This document shows positions 28,747 through 38,450 of a stretch of DNA of 64,000 nucleotides, in pieces. The DNA is from Saprospiraceae bacterium (GTDB taxonomy: Bacteria; Bacteroidota; Bacteroidia; Chitinophagales; Saprospiraceae), in the NCBI GenBank assembly GCA_016706365.1, contig JADJJU010000024.1, positions 124,001 through 188,000 of the forward strand, written 5' to 3'. The notes under the pieces are model-generated. The model ran no database searches. It saw only the letters and a program-made list of their open reading frames with translations, and was not told the DNA's origin. Each line of letters starts with the position of its first letter. Position 1 is the stretch's first letter. Position numbers and translations under genes: made by a program.

Positions 28747-29877
28747 ATGAACTTCAATTTATTACATACAGATTCGGGGAGCAAAGCCCGTGCAGGTATT
28801 TTACAAACGGACCATGGTGATATTGAAACACCCATTTTCATGCCGGTGGGCACTGCTGGTACTGTCAAAGGAGTACACCAGCATGAATTAGAGGACACTA
28901 TTAAGGCACATATCATCCTGGGCAATACATATCATCTTTATCTTAGACCGGGAACTGAAGTGTTGGAAAAGGCGGGAGGCTTGCATAAATTTATTGGCTG
29001 GGATAAACCCATATTGACAGATTCAGGGGGCTATCAGGTTTATTCACTAAGTAACCGAAGAAAAATCACTGAAGAAGGAGTTAAGTTTCTATCACATATA
29101 GACGGCTCTTCTCATTTTTTTACTCCGGAGTTCGTTATGGATATTCAAAAACAAATCGGTGCCGATATTATCATGGCATTTGATGAGTGTACTCCATATC
29201 CCTGTGAACACGGTTACGCTAAGAAGTCCATGGAAATGACGCATCGCTGGCTTGACAGATGCATGCAGCATTTTCATGCAAGTGGATCAATATATGGCTA
29301 CCAACAAACGCTGGCTCCTATTGTACAGGGCAGTGTTTACAAGGATTTGAGAATTTTATCTGCGGAGTACATTGCAGCGCAACCATCATTGATCAATGCT
29401 ATAGGTGGACTATCTGTGGGCGAGCCTACTGAAATGTTGTATGAAATGACGGATCTGGTCTGTCAGATCTTACCAGACGAAAAGCCAAGATATTTGATGG
29501 GCGTCGGAACACCTGCCAATATTCTGGAATGCATAGCACTTGGAATTGACATGTTTGATTGTGTGATGCCGACCAGAAATGCCAGACATGGACTGCTTTT
29601 CACTACAGAAGGAATTATCAATATTAAAAACCTCAAATGGAAAACTGATTTTACAGCTCTTGATACCGGTTTGGACAATTTCGCAAGCACGACTTATTCA
29701 AAGGCATATCTGAGACATTTGATATATTCAGGAGAATTACTAGGTGCGCAGATAGCATCTCTGCACAATCTTTCGTTTTATCTCTGGTTGGTAAAGGAAG
29801 CTAGAAAACAAATCCTTGAAGGAAGGTTTTCCGATTGGAAAAACGCGATCTTACCCAAAATTTCCAGAAGACTGTAA
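28747..29877 (+). CDS. tgt: Queuine tRNA-ribosyltransferase, zinc cysteines absent
   Basis: This 376-residue TIM-barrel enzyme exchanges G34 for a queuine precursor in tRNAs with GUN anticodons. The substrate-binding and catalytic region TDSGGYQVYSL and the nucleophile region FDCVMPTRNARHG are intact, as are AIGGLSVGEP and YLMGVGTP. The zinc site is not: where the family has CxCxxC before YSRAYLHHL, this protein has LDNFAST before YSKAYLRHL; the later His (SLHNLSFYL) remains. I recall the same loss in other Bacteroidota Tgt proteins, so it is probably lineage-typical and the enzyme active. It pairs with lptG downstream. Confidence 0.94.
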   Translation: MNFNLLHTDSGSKARAGILQTDHGDIETPIFMPVGTAGTVKGVHQHELEDTIKAHIILGNTYHLYLRPGTEVLEKAGGLHKFIGWDKPILTDSGGYQVYSLSNRRKITEEGVKFLSHIDGSSHFFTPEFVMDIQKQIGADIIMAFDECTPYPCEHGYAKKSMEMTHRWLDRCMQHFHASGSIYGYQQTLAPIVQGSVYKDLRILSAEYIAAQPSLINAIGGLSVGEPTEMLYEMTDLVCQILPDEKPRYLMGVGTPANILECIALGIDMFDCVMPTRNARHGLLFTTEGIINIKNLKWKTDFTALDTGLDNFASTTYSKAYLRHLIYSGELLGAQIASLHNLSFYLWLVKEARKQILEGRFSDWKNAILPKISRRL

Positions 29878-29901
29878 TATGAAAAAAGCCAAAGTACGGA
29901 G

Positions 29902-30990
29902 ATGAAACTGCTGGATAAATATATCATCAGAAAATACCTCAGTACTTTCTTTTTTACTGCTTTGATCTGCTCTATGATCATCGTTGTCATTGATGTGAGT
30001 CAACGTGTGGAGAATTTTCTCAATGAAAAACTTCGTATCTACGATATACTTTTTGTCTACTATCTCAATTTTATTCCTCACATCAACATCATATTATTTC
30101 CGCTCTACGCATTGATTTCAGTCATTTTCTTTACTTCCAAGCTGGCATATGATTCAGAAATTATTTCCATACTGAATGCCGGGGTAAGCTTTCGCAGATT
30201 GATGCGTCCCTACATGGTTTCCGCGGGATTGATATGTCTTTTGCTTTTATTTTTCAATCATATAGCCGACCCCTGGTCCAGTAAGAAACGGGTAGCATTT
30301 GAGAATACATATTTTTATAAAGGAAATAAGGATTTTGACAGGGCGAGTAATATTCACTTCTTTCTGGATAGTACCAGTAAGGTTTATGTTCGTTATTTCA
30401 GGGAGGGCGAAAATTCTATTTCTGACTTCCGGCTCGAGCGATTCTCGGACAATAAACTGGTCTATATGCTCAAGGCAACAAGAGCAGACTGGATAGAAGA
30501 CTCAGGAAAATGGAAAATGTCTGATTATAAAGTATTCACTTTTGAAGGTAAAAAGGAGACTTTTAAATCCGGATTGGGGATGAACTTTGACACTACCCTT
30601 AATATGAGACCTTCTGATTTTATACGGTTTAAAAATCAAAAGGAGATGATGACCACTGCCGAGATCCGCACTTATATCAGAAGTGAACGAGACAGAGGAA
30701 TATCCAATACCAAAGTTTTTGAAACAGAAATACACAGAAGAACAGCCGACGCATTTACCTTGATCATTCTAACTCTGATAGGACTCACTGTCGCATCCCG
30801 CAAAGTCAGGGGGGGCATGGGCCTTCATCTTGCCATAGGAATAGGCCTGGGAGCTGCCCACATAGTGCTATCAAAATTTGCGATCACATTTGCACAGGGA
30901 AATATTATTCCGCCTGTCATTGGAGTATGGATCCCCAATATATTATTCTCTCTGGTGGCTCTAAATCTGCTGAGAAAAGCTCAAAAATAA
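29902..30990 (+). CDS. LptF/LptG family LPS-export permease
   Basis: This 362-residue inner-membrane protein has the YjgP/YjgQ layout. Three N-terminal membrane segments (start MKLLDKYIIRKYLSTFFFT) precede a periplasmic beta-jellyroll of about 150 residues, then three C-terminal segments end in PNILFSLVALNLLRKA. It works with LptB and LptC to extract lipopolysaccharide from the inner membrane. The 24-nt gap from tgt indicates co-transcription. I leave the symbol empty because LptF and LptG cannot be separated safely here. Confidence 0.92.
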   Translation: MKLLDKYIIRKYLSTFFFTALICSMIIVVIDVSQRVENFLNEKLRIYDILFVYYLNFIPHINIILFPLYALISVIFFTSKLAYDSEIISILNAGVSFRRLMRPYMVSAGLICLLLLFFNHIADPWSSKKRVAFENTYFYKGNKDFDRASNIHFFLDSTSKVYVRYFREGENSISDFRLERFSDNKLVYMLKATRADWIEDSGKWKMSDYKVFTFEGKKETFKSGLGMNFDTTLNMRPSDFIRFKNQKEMMTTAEIRTYIRSERDRGISNTKVFETEIHRRTADAFTLIILTLIGLTVASRKVRGGMGLHLAIGIGLGAAHIVLSKFAITFAQGNIIPPVIGVWIPNILFSLVALNLLRKAQK

Positions 30991-30992
30991 TA

Positions 30993-31025
30993 ATGGATGC
31001 CAGATTACTGACATCCATCGGTTTT
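30993..31025 (+). terminator. Probable terminator after the deoC-to-lptG run
   Basis: ATGGATG pairs with CATCCAT around a 12-nt loop, followed by TTTT. The stem is short, so its strength is uncertain. Confidence 0.5.
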
Positions 31026-31041
31026 GCGTTCTGATTTCGTT

Positions 31042-31452
31042 TTATTTATTTCTCAATAAATCCCTGATTTCTGCCAGCAAAACTTCTTCATTACTGGGAG
31101 CCGGTGGTGCAGCAGGTGCAGCCACTTCTTTTTTCTTAGTTGCATTATAGCCTTTCAATATCATGAATATGGCAAAAGCAATGATCAGAAAATCAATAAT
31201 GGTCTGCAAAAAAGCTCCATACCTTATTGCAACAGCAGGAACAGCCTCTCCGGCTTCATTTACGGATGCTTCTTTGAGAACAAACATTAGGTCTCTGAAA
31301 TCAACACCCCCCAGCAACAGGCCAATTGGGGGCATTATCACATCTGCAACAAAGGAAGAAACAACGGCTCCGAATGCACCCGCAATAATAACAGCAACTG
31401 CAAGATCCAGGACATTGCCTTTCATAATGAAGGCTTTAAATTCTTTTAACAT
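31042..31452 (-). CDS. mscL: Large-conductance mechanosensitive channel
   Basis: From the ATG at 31452 (MLKEFKAFIMKGNVLDLAVAV) the product has 136 residues. TM1 holds the pore sequence VIIAGAFGAVVSSFVADVI, followed by MPPIGLLLGGVDF. TM2 is FLQTIIDFLIIAFAIFMILKG, followed by a cytoplasmic helix, NEEVLLAEIRDLLRNK, typical of MscL. It opens on hypo-osmotic shock to release solutes. An upstream in-frame start would add 21 residues without family similarity and is rejected. An Ala/Pro linker (APAAPPAPS) joins TM2 to the terminal helix. Confidence 0.95.
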   Translation of the reverse strand: MLKEFKAFIMKGNVLDLAVAVIIAGAFGAVVSSFVADVIMPPIGLLLGGVDFRDLMFVLKEASVNEAGEAVPAVAIRYGAFLQTIIDFLIIAFAIFMILKGYNATKKKEVAAPAAPPAPSNEEVLLAEIRDLLRNK

Positions 31453-31627
31453 ACGCTTTTCATTTTGGAGTTGAAAAATATAATTCCTCTGTAAAAATAA
31501 GAAATTAATATACAACTGATAAGCGGAGCAATATAATCTTACATTGAGTGTAGTCAGATCTTCTAAAACAAGACTCTTACTTGTAAATGGATTAGTATGA
31601 GATGTGAAAAGAATTAATAACTGTCTT

Positions 31628-32635
31628 TTAATTCAGCATATCTTCCGGCAACACATGCTTCTTATTATACATCACATTATCCAGGTTCCAGTCTATTTGC
31701 TTGACAAACGGATGTAGCCTGACAGGGCACTCAGAGATCGTGCAGAGTTTGCAGGATAGGGGAGCACAAGGGTCGGTATGAACAAAAATTTCAAGAATAC
31801 TCGGATCAATAGACTTCATCGAATCCTCAAATAACTCTACTGCATCGTGCCCCTGATTAATATCGTAATACCAGGGAACGGTGACATGACAATCTATGTG
31901 GTACTTGGATCCATACTTGATGATTCGCAAATTGTGAATATCGATCCAATAGGGCTTTCTGAGATCATTTAATCTGACAACCATTTTGGAAATCAAATCA
32001 TAATCCGCCTTATCCATAATGCCCGCTATTGAATTTTCAACAAGCCTGTATCCGGTAAATATTATGATAACTCCAAAAATTATAGCACAAATATTATCCA
32101 GAAGGACCAGGTCAAATATCCATGTTAAAATAACCCCCAAAACCAGACCGGCTGAAGAATAAGCGTCAGATTTTAAATGTTTTCCACCAGCCAGGAGAAT
32201 TTGTGAATTTGCACTTTTGCCTCTTTTTTCCAACATGTAACCCAGGACAAAATTTATTAATCCCGCAATTCCTACCAGAAGAACCCCCCATTGAAGTTTT
32301 TGAATTTCCTGAGGGTGGATAAAATTGTAGATTGCTTTACTGATGATAATGATACCGGCAGCTAAGATTAAAGCTCCCTCAAATCCCGCAGATAGAAATT
32401 CAATTTTGCCATGACCGTAGGGATGATTCCTGTCCTGAGGTCTGTAAGCTATGTTGAAGGCATAAAGTCCCAGAGCTGCAGCTGCTACATTAATAATGCT
32501 TTCCAATGCATCTGAAAGAATAGCATTAGAATTAGTAAGGAAAAAAGCAACAAATTTGATAACCAGAATGACAGATCCCAGCGTCACAGAAATGACCAGG
32601 AGTTGTTGATTCTGCTTGATTTCGGATGTATTCAA
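31628..32635 (-). CDS. Cation diffusion facilitator metal transporter
   Basis: The 335-residue protein has six TM segments. TM2 carries SDALESIINV and TM5 carries HLKSDAYSSAG, which together form the transport-site carboxylates and His of CDF proteins, and HPYGHGKIEFL is a conserved loop. The C-terminal domain (DIHNLRIIKYGSKYHIDCHV) is the ferredoxin-like metal-sensing part, followed by an unusual Cys-rich tail, CAPLSCKLCTISECPV, that could bind metal. It exports Zn2+/Fe2+/Mn2+ by proton exchange; specificity is uncertain. The only start I find is TTG at 32635; no in-frame ATG lies nearby. Confidence 0.9.
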   Translation of the reverse strand: MNTSEIKQNQQLLVISVTLGSVILVIKFVAFFLTNSNAILSDALESIINVAAAALGLYAFNIAYRPQDRNHPYGHGKIEFLSAGFEGALILAAGIIIISKAIYNFIHPQEIQKLQWGVLLVGIAGLINFVLGYMLEKRGKSANSQILLAGGKHLKSDAYSSAGLVLGVILTWIFDLVLLDNICAIIFGVIIIFTGYRLVENSIAGIMDKADYDLISKMVVRLNDLRKPYWIDIHNLRIIKYGSKYHIDCHVTVPWYYDINQGHDAVELFEDSMKSIDPSILEIFVHTDPCAPLSCKLCTISECPVRLHPFVKQIDWNLDNVMYNKKHVLPEDMLN

Positions 32636-32788
32636 TGGAACTTAAAATTTCTGACAGTAAAGATAGTGCTTAGCATTGAGGCAATAGGCAACTTTTGAAA
32701 ATGATATTGTGTTACATGAACTGACTTAAGAATTCTGGTTTAATCTGCTTAATAATCCACTTCGTTTCAATTCTAAATGAATGAAAAT

Positions 32789-33189
32789 ATGAAATCTGCC
32801 TTGCTAATTATAATTACCAGTGTTTTTATGATGGCATCTTCATGCCACAAACATGATCCGGATACAGTAGATAATGAAGTGACAATCACAATTAATAAAC
32901 CGGCAGCAGCGGAGACTGTCAATGTATCTGGTATCAATATTGAAATTGTGTATGAAGCAATAAGCCTTACACACGATATTGAAATCCGCATTTATCCCAA
33001 AAATGATCCCTCTGAAATATTATATTCTCATTCAGAGCATCTGCACAGAAAAATGCAACAGTCAGCAAATCTGCTTCCATAACTGGATATCCGGCAGGCA
33101 CTGAATTTATTCTGGAGACAAGTGCATGCATTGATCAGGAGTGTGAATTGCCAAAAGCAACAAAATCAGTCAATTTCTTTCAGATGTAA
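32789..33189 (+). pseudogene. Small lipoprotein, one frameshift
   Basis: The ATG at 32789 gives a lipoprotein signal, MKSALLIIITSVFMMASSC, with the lipid-attached Cys at residue 19. A beta-rich domain follows (VTITINKPAAAETVNVSGIN). At 33049-33053, a run of five A, the frame shifts. Adding one A restores HRKNATVSKSASITGYPAG and a Cys-containing end to the TAA at 33187-33189, giving about 134 residues. It is probably a real outer-membrane or periplasmic lipoprotein with a sequencing indel. I do not recognise the family. Confidence 0.7.
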
Positions 33190-33228
33190 TTTTGTAATTA
33201 TCGTGTAATAATCAAAAGTAGAAAGGGC

Positions 33229-33255
33229 AAAAAAAAAAGCCCGGCTAGCCGGACT
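33229..33255 (-). terminator. Intrinsic terminator on the minus strand
   Basis: CCGGCTAGCCGG forms a tight GC stem flanked by an A run on the plus strand, that is a T run of ten on the minus strand. Transcription from the right would stop here, implying a minus-strand transcript over 33260-33500. Confidence 0.75.
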
Positions 33256-33283
33256 TTCAAAACAAGTGATCCTTAAAAACAAA

Positions 33284-33502
33284 TTACTGAACCTCCTTCA
33301 GGAACTTCAGAAATTTCTGTGCATTGCCAGTCTGAATTTTTGTACTTGTTTGATCAAAAAAACCAATAATAAGATCGCTGTATAGATAAACGTTGCTGTC
33401 ATTTCTCTTTAGTTTTGAGTTACTATTTACATAGACAGGAATTTTTTTGAAAAGGGTTGGGTGAGTTTGAAAATAAAATGAATAAAAGTGAAATAAAAGC
33501 AT
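33284..33502 (-). CDS. Possible small ORF before a terminator
   Basis: The open frame of at most 72 codons ends 29 nt before the minus-strand terminator, which is the main reason to keep it. Its sequence (IPVYVNSNSKLKRNDSN, NAQKFLKFLKEVQ) looks protein-like, but no family is recognised and its 5' end overlaps the start of the plus-strand gene at 33478. It may be the remnant of a longer gene. Confidence 0.25.
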   Translation of the reverse strand: MLLFHFYSFYFQTHPTLFKKIPVYVNSNSKLKRNDSNVYLYSDLIIGFFDQTSTKIQTGNAQKFLKFLKEVQ

Positions 33503-34266
33503 TTCTGGACCTCTGGGTAAGTCGCATGAATCAGCCTGAATTCATTGAAAATGACCCAATTAGCATACCCCATAGCTATCAAAAAAAAGAAGATAAAGAA
33601 ATTGCAGCTTTTTTTGCGGCAGTCTTTGCCTGGGGCCAACGCATCACCATTATCAATAAAACAAAAGAATTATTGAGTATGATGGATAATGCTCCGCATG
33701 AATTCATCCTCGGGCATCAGGAATCTGACCTGAAACAATTTCTTGGATTTAAGCACAGAACTTTTCAGGCGACTGATACGCTGCACTTTCTGTCATTTTT
33801 GCAATCTCATTATTCACGTCACGATTCCCTGGAAGATGCTTTTCTCGAAAAAGGGGAGTTCGGCAATGCGGCATTGGCTTTAAGCAGATTTCACAGGTAT
33901 TTTTTCAGCAATGAATGGTCGCCTCAAAGAACCAGAAAGCATATTCCCAATCCTGAGACCAAATCTACCTGCAAGAGAATGAATATGTTCTTGCGCTGGA
34001 TGGTCCGTAAGGATGAAGCAGGTGTGGATTTTGGTATCTGGAATCGAATTCCGGTTTCAGCCTTATTGATGCCACTAGATGTTCATGTGGAGAATACTTC
34101 CCGGGCCCTGGGATTATTGACGAGAAAGCAGCGGGACTGGCAAGCCGTGGAAGAATTAACCGGAAAATTGAGAGAATTTGATCCTGTTGATCCTGTGAAA
34201 TATGATTTTGCCTTGTTTGGACTTGGAATACATCAGCGAACAATCCACATTCCGCCAATGAAATAG
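33478..34266 (+). CDS. TIGR02757 / DUF2400 family protein
   Basis: The protein has 262 residues from the ATG at 33478. FFAAVFAWGQRITIINKTKELL near the N terminus, FKHRTFQATDTLHFL, RMNMFLRWMVRKDEAGVDFG and PLDVHVENTSRALGLL are the conserved stretches of this family, which is widespread in Bacteroidota. The C-terminal region resembles helix-hairpin-helix DNA glycosylases, but catalytic activity has not been assigned to my knowledge. It appears monocistronic. Confidence 0.88.
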   Translation: MNKSEIKAFLDLWVSRMNQPEFIENDPISIPHSYQKKEDKEIAAFFAAVFAWGQRITIINKTKELLSMMDNAPHEFILGHQESDLKQFLGFKHRTFQATDTLHFLSFLQSHYSRHDSLEDAFLEKGEFGNAALALSRFHRYFFSNEWSPQRTRKHIPNPETKSTCKRMNMFLRWMVRKDEAGVDFGIWNRIPVSALLMPLDVHVENTSRALGLLTRKQRDWQAVEELTGKLREFDPVDPVKYDFALFGLGIHQRTIHIPPMK

Positions 34267-34535
34267 TCTTTTGAGGGGTTTTCGACTGTTATCCCGGCTG
34301 TTATGTATTGACCGATTAACCGACCAACTGGCATTTCGTGGAGAGATTTATCGTTGCATGCAACTGCATACATCATGCTACCGGCATTTACGCCTTACAC
34401 AATTGCAATAAGGGGTTGTTTGACTGCGGCTGTTACTAAGCTTCTCACCTCCTCCCCTCCTAAACTCTCCGGCTGTTAACGATTCAACGCTTCACCGATT
34501 TAACGAGGATGTTATCACCCCTTATCAAAACTAAT
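34267..34535 (+). repeat. Gene-free stretch with three GGCTGTT words
   Basis: GGCTGTT occurs at 34296, 34428 and 34471, each followed by degenerate AT-rich short words such as AACGATT and CAACGCTT. No ORF or RNA gene was seen. The region lies at the 3' end of the minus-strand DUF4783 gene. Confidence 0.55.
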
Positions 34536-34898
34536 CTACTGAATCACATTCTTACTTCCCCTCTGCTTGACCAATATGTACACTCTATAAGTTCCGGAGC
34601 TGGTGGTGAGGCTACCTATGGTATATTTGGAATCTTTACCTTTTGAACTTCCCTGGTGCATTTCCTTGAAATCTGTAGGTCTGTTATTGGTAAAGAATTT
34701 GCTGATCATAGCTATTGCATCACGCTTACTATGAATCATTTGATCTTCCAAAATACAAACTTCGACAGGGTCATCCATATGCTTTCCAAGTGCATTGGCA
34801 TCTCCGGCCTTGATAGCGGCGAAGATATCACTCATCTGTGCCTGTATTTCTGTAAAAGCAATCAGACTTAAGAAAATTATAATGGCGGAAGTTTTCAT
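34536..34898 (-). CDS. Secreted DUF4783 protein
   Basis: This 120-residue protein has a signal peptide cleaved near IQAQ (residue 20). MSDIFAAIKAGDANALGKHM follows, and then KRDAIAMISKFFTNNRPTDF, which is typical of DUF4783 (an NTF2-like fold, periplasmic, role unknown). The end SSGTYRVYILVKQRGSKNVI matches the family's last strands. The ATG at 34898 is clear. A TATATTTG promoter element lies 77 nt upstream. Confidence 0.88.
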   Translation of the reverse strand: MKTSAIIIFLSLIAFTEIQAQMSDIFAAIKAGDANALGKHMDDPVEVCILEDQMIHSKRDAIAMISKFFTNNRPTDFKEMHQGSSKGKDSKYTIGSLTTSSGTYRVYILVKQRGSKNVIQ

Positions 34899-34974
34899 TT
34901 TTTATTTATTTTATCAGTTTAATACTAATACTGGATATACGTATGAGGACTAAGAAAGTTATTGTCTTTGAATT

Positions 34975-34982
34975 CAAATATA
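34975..34982 (-). promoter_or_regulatory. Candidate -7 element for the DUF4783 gene
   Basis: Minus-strand TATATTTG matches TAnnTTTG. Divergent gpmI starts about 100 nt away on the plus strand. Confidence 0.45.
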
Positions 34983-35084
34983 CTACATCTTATCTGCTAA
35001 AATATTTGTTCAATCAAATCAGCCGGGAACTCACGGCTCCATTTTCAATAGTAATACCTAATTTCACGGCCTAACGTTTGCTTT

Positions 35085-36641
35085 ATGAATACACAAAAAT
35101 CATTCCTCATAATTTTAGACGGATGGGGAATTTATCCGGACCCCGAAGTAAGTGCAATAAAACGAGCCAATACGCCTTATTTTAATCAATTAAATCTTGA
35201 TTATCCTCACAGTACCTTGACGACTTTTGGAATGGAGGTAGGATTGCCTGAAGGTCAGATGGGCAATTCTGAAGTAGGTCACATGAATCTGGGAGCAGGA
35301 AAGATTGTCTATCAGGAGCTGGCAAGAATTCATAAAGCAGTTGAAGAACAGGAACTGCAAAATCACCCACTTCTACTGGAAGCATTATTCTACGCTAAAG
35401 AAAATAAACGAAAAGTACATCTTCTGGGACTGATTTCGGATGGCGGGGTCCATTCACATATCCGCCACTTATTGGCTCTTTGTGATACATGTATTCAAAA
35501 CAAGATTCCCAATGTTTTTATCCATGCCATTACTGATGGGAGAGATACAGATCCCCGGGGAGGGATTCGTTACCTTGACATGGTCAATGATCATATCAAA
35601 AACTCAGGTATCAAGTGGGGTTCTCTCATAGGAAGATACTATGCAATGGACAGAGATAATCGCTGGGAACGTATACAATTGGCATATGATCTTCTGGTAA
35701 ATGGAACAGGAATTGGAACCAGGGATATTTTCAATGCATTGAGACAAAGCTATGATGAAAAAATATCTGATGAATTTGTCCAACCACATTTCATGATGGA
35801 TGAAAAAGGCGAAGCTGTGGCAAAAATCGAGGATGGAGATGTTGTGGTATTTTTCAACTTCCGTACAGACAGGCCGAGAGAGCTCACGTATGTTTTGACA
35901 CAGTCTTCAGTTGCGGATTTTGTATGCAGGCCCCTGGATCTCAAGTTTGTGACTTTTGCCAGATATGACGAAACATTTAACAATCAGATAGTTCTTTTTG
36001 AGAAAGATGATATTAAAGAAACTATGGGTGAAATAGTCTCAAAATATGGTCTGACCCAGGTAAGAATCGCTGAAACAGAAAAATATCCTCATGTGACATT
36101 TTTCTTCAACGGAGGCAGAGAGGCAAGATTTGCAGGGGAGGATAGAATTCTAATCCCATCTCCCAAAGTAGCTACTTACGATTTGCAACCGGAAATGAGT
36201 GCACCTGGTATCACTAATGCCATCACAGAGTATATGCGGTCCCATCATCCTGATTTTATTTGTCTCAACTTTGCCAATGCTGATATGGTGGGTCATACCG
36301 GAAGCATGGCAGCAGCCGTAATCGCAGTGGAAGCTGTAGATAAATGTTTGTCTCAAATCATTCCACTAGCGCTGGACATGAATTACCAAACGCTGATCAT
36401 CGCTGATCATGGCAATGCAGATTATATGGTAAATCCTGATGGTAGCCCTAATACTGCCCATTCAATGAATCCCGTCCCCTGTATTCTGGTCTCAAAAAAT
36501 GCCAATAATTATACAATAGACAATGGAAAATTGGCAGATATAGCTCCGACATTGCTGACTTTAATGGGTGTTCCTATTCCGGAAGAAATGACAGGAAATG
36601 TATTAATCCATCAAAAAGAACAATCAATTACAGCATCCTGA
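35085..36641 (+). CDS. gpmI: 2,3-bisphosphoglycerate-independent phosphoglycerate mutase
   Basis: This 518-residue enzyme has the expected length. It has the metal Asp in LIILDGWGIYPDP, the phosphoserine nucleophile in MGNSEVGHMNLGAGK near residue 64, GVHSHIRHL, ITDGRDTDPRGG, RYYAMDRDNRWER, FRTDRPREL, and the C-terminal metal-binding NFANADMVGHTG and IIADHGNAD with NTAHSMNPVP. It interconverts 3- and 2-phosphoglycerate in glycolysis and gluconeogenesis. The start at 35085 follows an AT-rich leader. It is convergent with the outer-membrane gene across the 212-bp repeat array. Confidence 0.97.
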   Translation: MNTQKSFLIILDGWGIYPDPEVSAIKRANTPYFNQLNLDYPHSTLTTFGMEVGLPEGQMGNSEVGHMNLGAGKIVYQELARIHKAVEEQELQNHPLLLEALFYAKENKRKVHLLGLISDGGVHSHIRHLLALCDTCIQNKIPNVFIHAITDGRDTDPRGGIRYLDMVNDHIKNSGIKWGSLIGRYYAMDRDNRWERIQLAYDLLVNGTGIGTRDIFNALRQSYDEKISDEFVQPHFMMDEKGEAVAKIEDGDVVVFFNFRTDRPRELTYVLTQSSVADFVCRPLDLKFVTFARYDETFNNQIVLFEKDDIKETMGEIVSKYGLTQVRIAETEKYPHVTFFFNGGREARFAGEDRILIPSPKVATYDLQPEMSAPGITNAITEYMRSHHPDFICLNFANADMVGHTGSMAAAVIAVEAVDKCLSQIIPLALDMNYQTLIIADHGNADYMVNPDGSPNTAHSMNPVPCILVSKNANNYTIDNGKLADIAPTLLTLMGVPIPEEMTGNVLIHQKEQSITAS

Positions 36642-36648
36642 TATATGA

Positions 36649-38432
36649 AAATCCAATGCATTTTATCCACGAATTGCACCAAAAGACACGAATAAAATTC
36701 ACTAATTTTTCTGATTCATTCTGTGATATCGATTCGTGTAAATTCGTGTCTTTTAGTGGATAAAATTGGATTTATTGGCCGCCCTTACTTCCTATAGCCT
36801 TCAGCCATGGCACCCATATTCACACACGATTTGCATTAAGCCACTCGAAATTGAGATTCTATAAATGATGAATTAGGATCCACGAATTGCACCAAAAGAC
36901 ACGAATAAAATTCACTAATTTTTCTGATTCATTCTGTGATATCGATTCGTGTAAATTCGTGTCTTTTAGTGGATAAATTGGATTTATTGGCCGCCTTTGC
37001 TTCCTATAGTCTTTAGCCGTGGCACCCATATTCCCCGATTTGCATTAAGCCAGAAGATGTTAGTCAAAAGACACGAAAAAATTCACTAATTTTCTGATTC
37101 ATTCTGTGATATCGATTCGTGTAAATTCGTGTCTTTTAGTGGATAAATTGGATTTATGGCCGCCTTTTCCTATAGCCTTAGCCATGGCACCCATATTCCA
37201 CACGATTTGCATTAAGCCACTCGAAATTGAGATTCTATAAATGATGAATTAGGATCCACGAATTGCACCAAAAGACACGAATAAAATTCACTAATTTTTC
37301 TGATTCATTCAGTGATATCGTTCGTGTAAATTCGTGTCTTTTAGTGGATAAATTGGATTTATTGGCCGCCTTTGCTTCCTATAGTCTTTAGCCATGGCAC
37401 CCATATTCACACACGATTTGCATTAAGCCACTCTAAATTGAGATTCTATAAATGATGAATTAGGATCAAGGAATTGCACCAAAAGGCACGAATAAAATTC
37501 ACTAATTTTTCTGATTCATTCTGTGATATCCATTCGTGTAAATTCGTGTCTTTTAGTGGATAAAATTGGATTTATTGGCCGCCCTTGCTTCCTATAGCCT
37601 TCAGCCATGGCACCCATATTCACACACGATTTGCATTAAGCCACTCGAAATTGAGATTCTATAAATGATGAATTAGGATCCACGAATTGCACCAAAAGAC
37701 ACGAATAAAATTCACTAATTTTTCTGATTCATTCTGTGATATCGATTCGTGTAAATTCGTGTCTTTTAGTGGATAAATTGGATTTATTGGCCGCCCTTGC
37801 TTCCTATAGCCTTCAGCCATGGCACCCATATTCACACACGATTTGCATTAAGCCACTCTAAATTGAGATTCTATAAATGATGAATTAGGATCCACGAATT
37901 GCACCAAAAGACACGAATAAAATTCACTAATTTTTCTGATTCATTCAGTGATATCGATTCGTGTAAATTCGTGTCTTTTAGTGGATAAATTGGATTTATT
38001 GGCCGCCCTTGCTTCCTTTAGCCTTCATCCATGGCACCCAAATTCATACACGATTTGCATTAAGCTACTCTAAATTGAGATTCTATAAATGATGAATTAG
38101 GATCAAGGAATTGCACCAAAAGGCACGAATAAAATTCACTAATTTTTCTGATTCATTCAGTGATATCGATTCGTGTAAATTCGTGTCTTTTAGTGGATAA
38201 ATTGGATTTATTGGCCGCCTTTGTTTCCTATAGTCTTTAGCCATGGCACTCATATTCACACACGATTTGCATTAAGCCACTCGAAATTGAGATTCTATAA
38301 ATGATGAATTAGGATCAACGAATTACACCAAAAGACACGAATAAAATTCACTAATTTTTCTGATTCATTCTGTGATATCGATTCGTGTAAATTCGTGTCT
38401 TTTAGTGGATAAATTGGATTTATTGGCCAACT
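36649..38432. repeat. Tandem array of nine ~212-bp palindrome-bearing units
   Basis: The unit begins near GAATTGCACCAAAAGACACG at 36671, 36884, about 37064 (shortened), 37260, 37471, 37684, 37896, 38108 and 38320. Each unit holds a long imperfect dyad: ATCCACGAATTGCACC with AAAAGACACGAAT on the left, and ATTCGTGTAAATTCGTG with TCTTTTAGTGGAT on the right, about 45 nt apart. A linker follows with GGCCGCC, CCATGGCACCCATATTC and CGATTTGCATTAAG. Units differ by scattered substitutions; copies at 37471 and 38108 share the variant AAGGAATTGCACC. The array sits between two convergent genes and codes for nothing. Confidence 0.95.
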
Positions 38433-38450
38433 GCATCTCTGACAATTGTA

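Noticed and set aside
36649..38432. CRISPR array
   Set aside because: Whole ~212-bp units repeat, including the linkers; there are no unique spacers and no cas genes.
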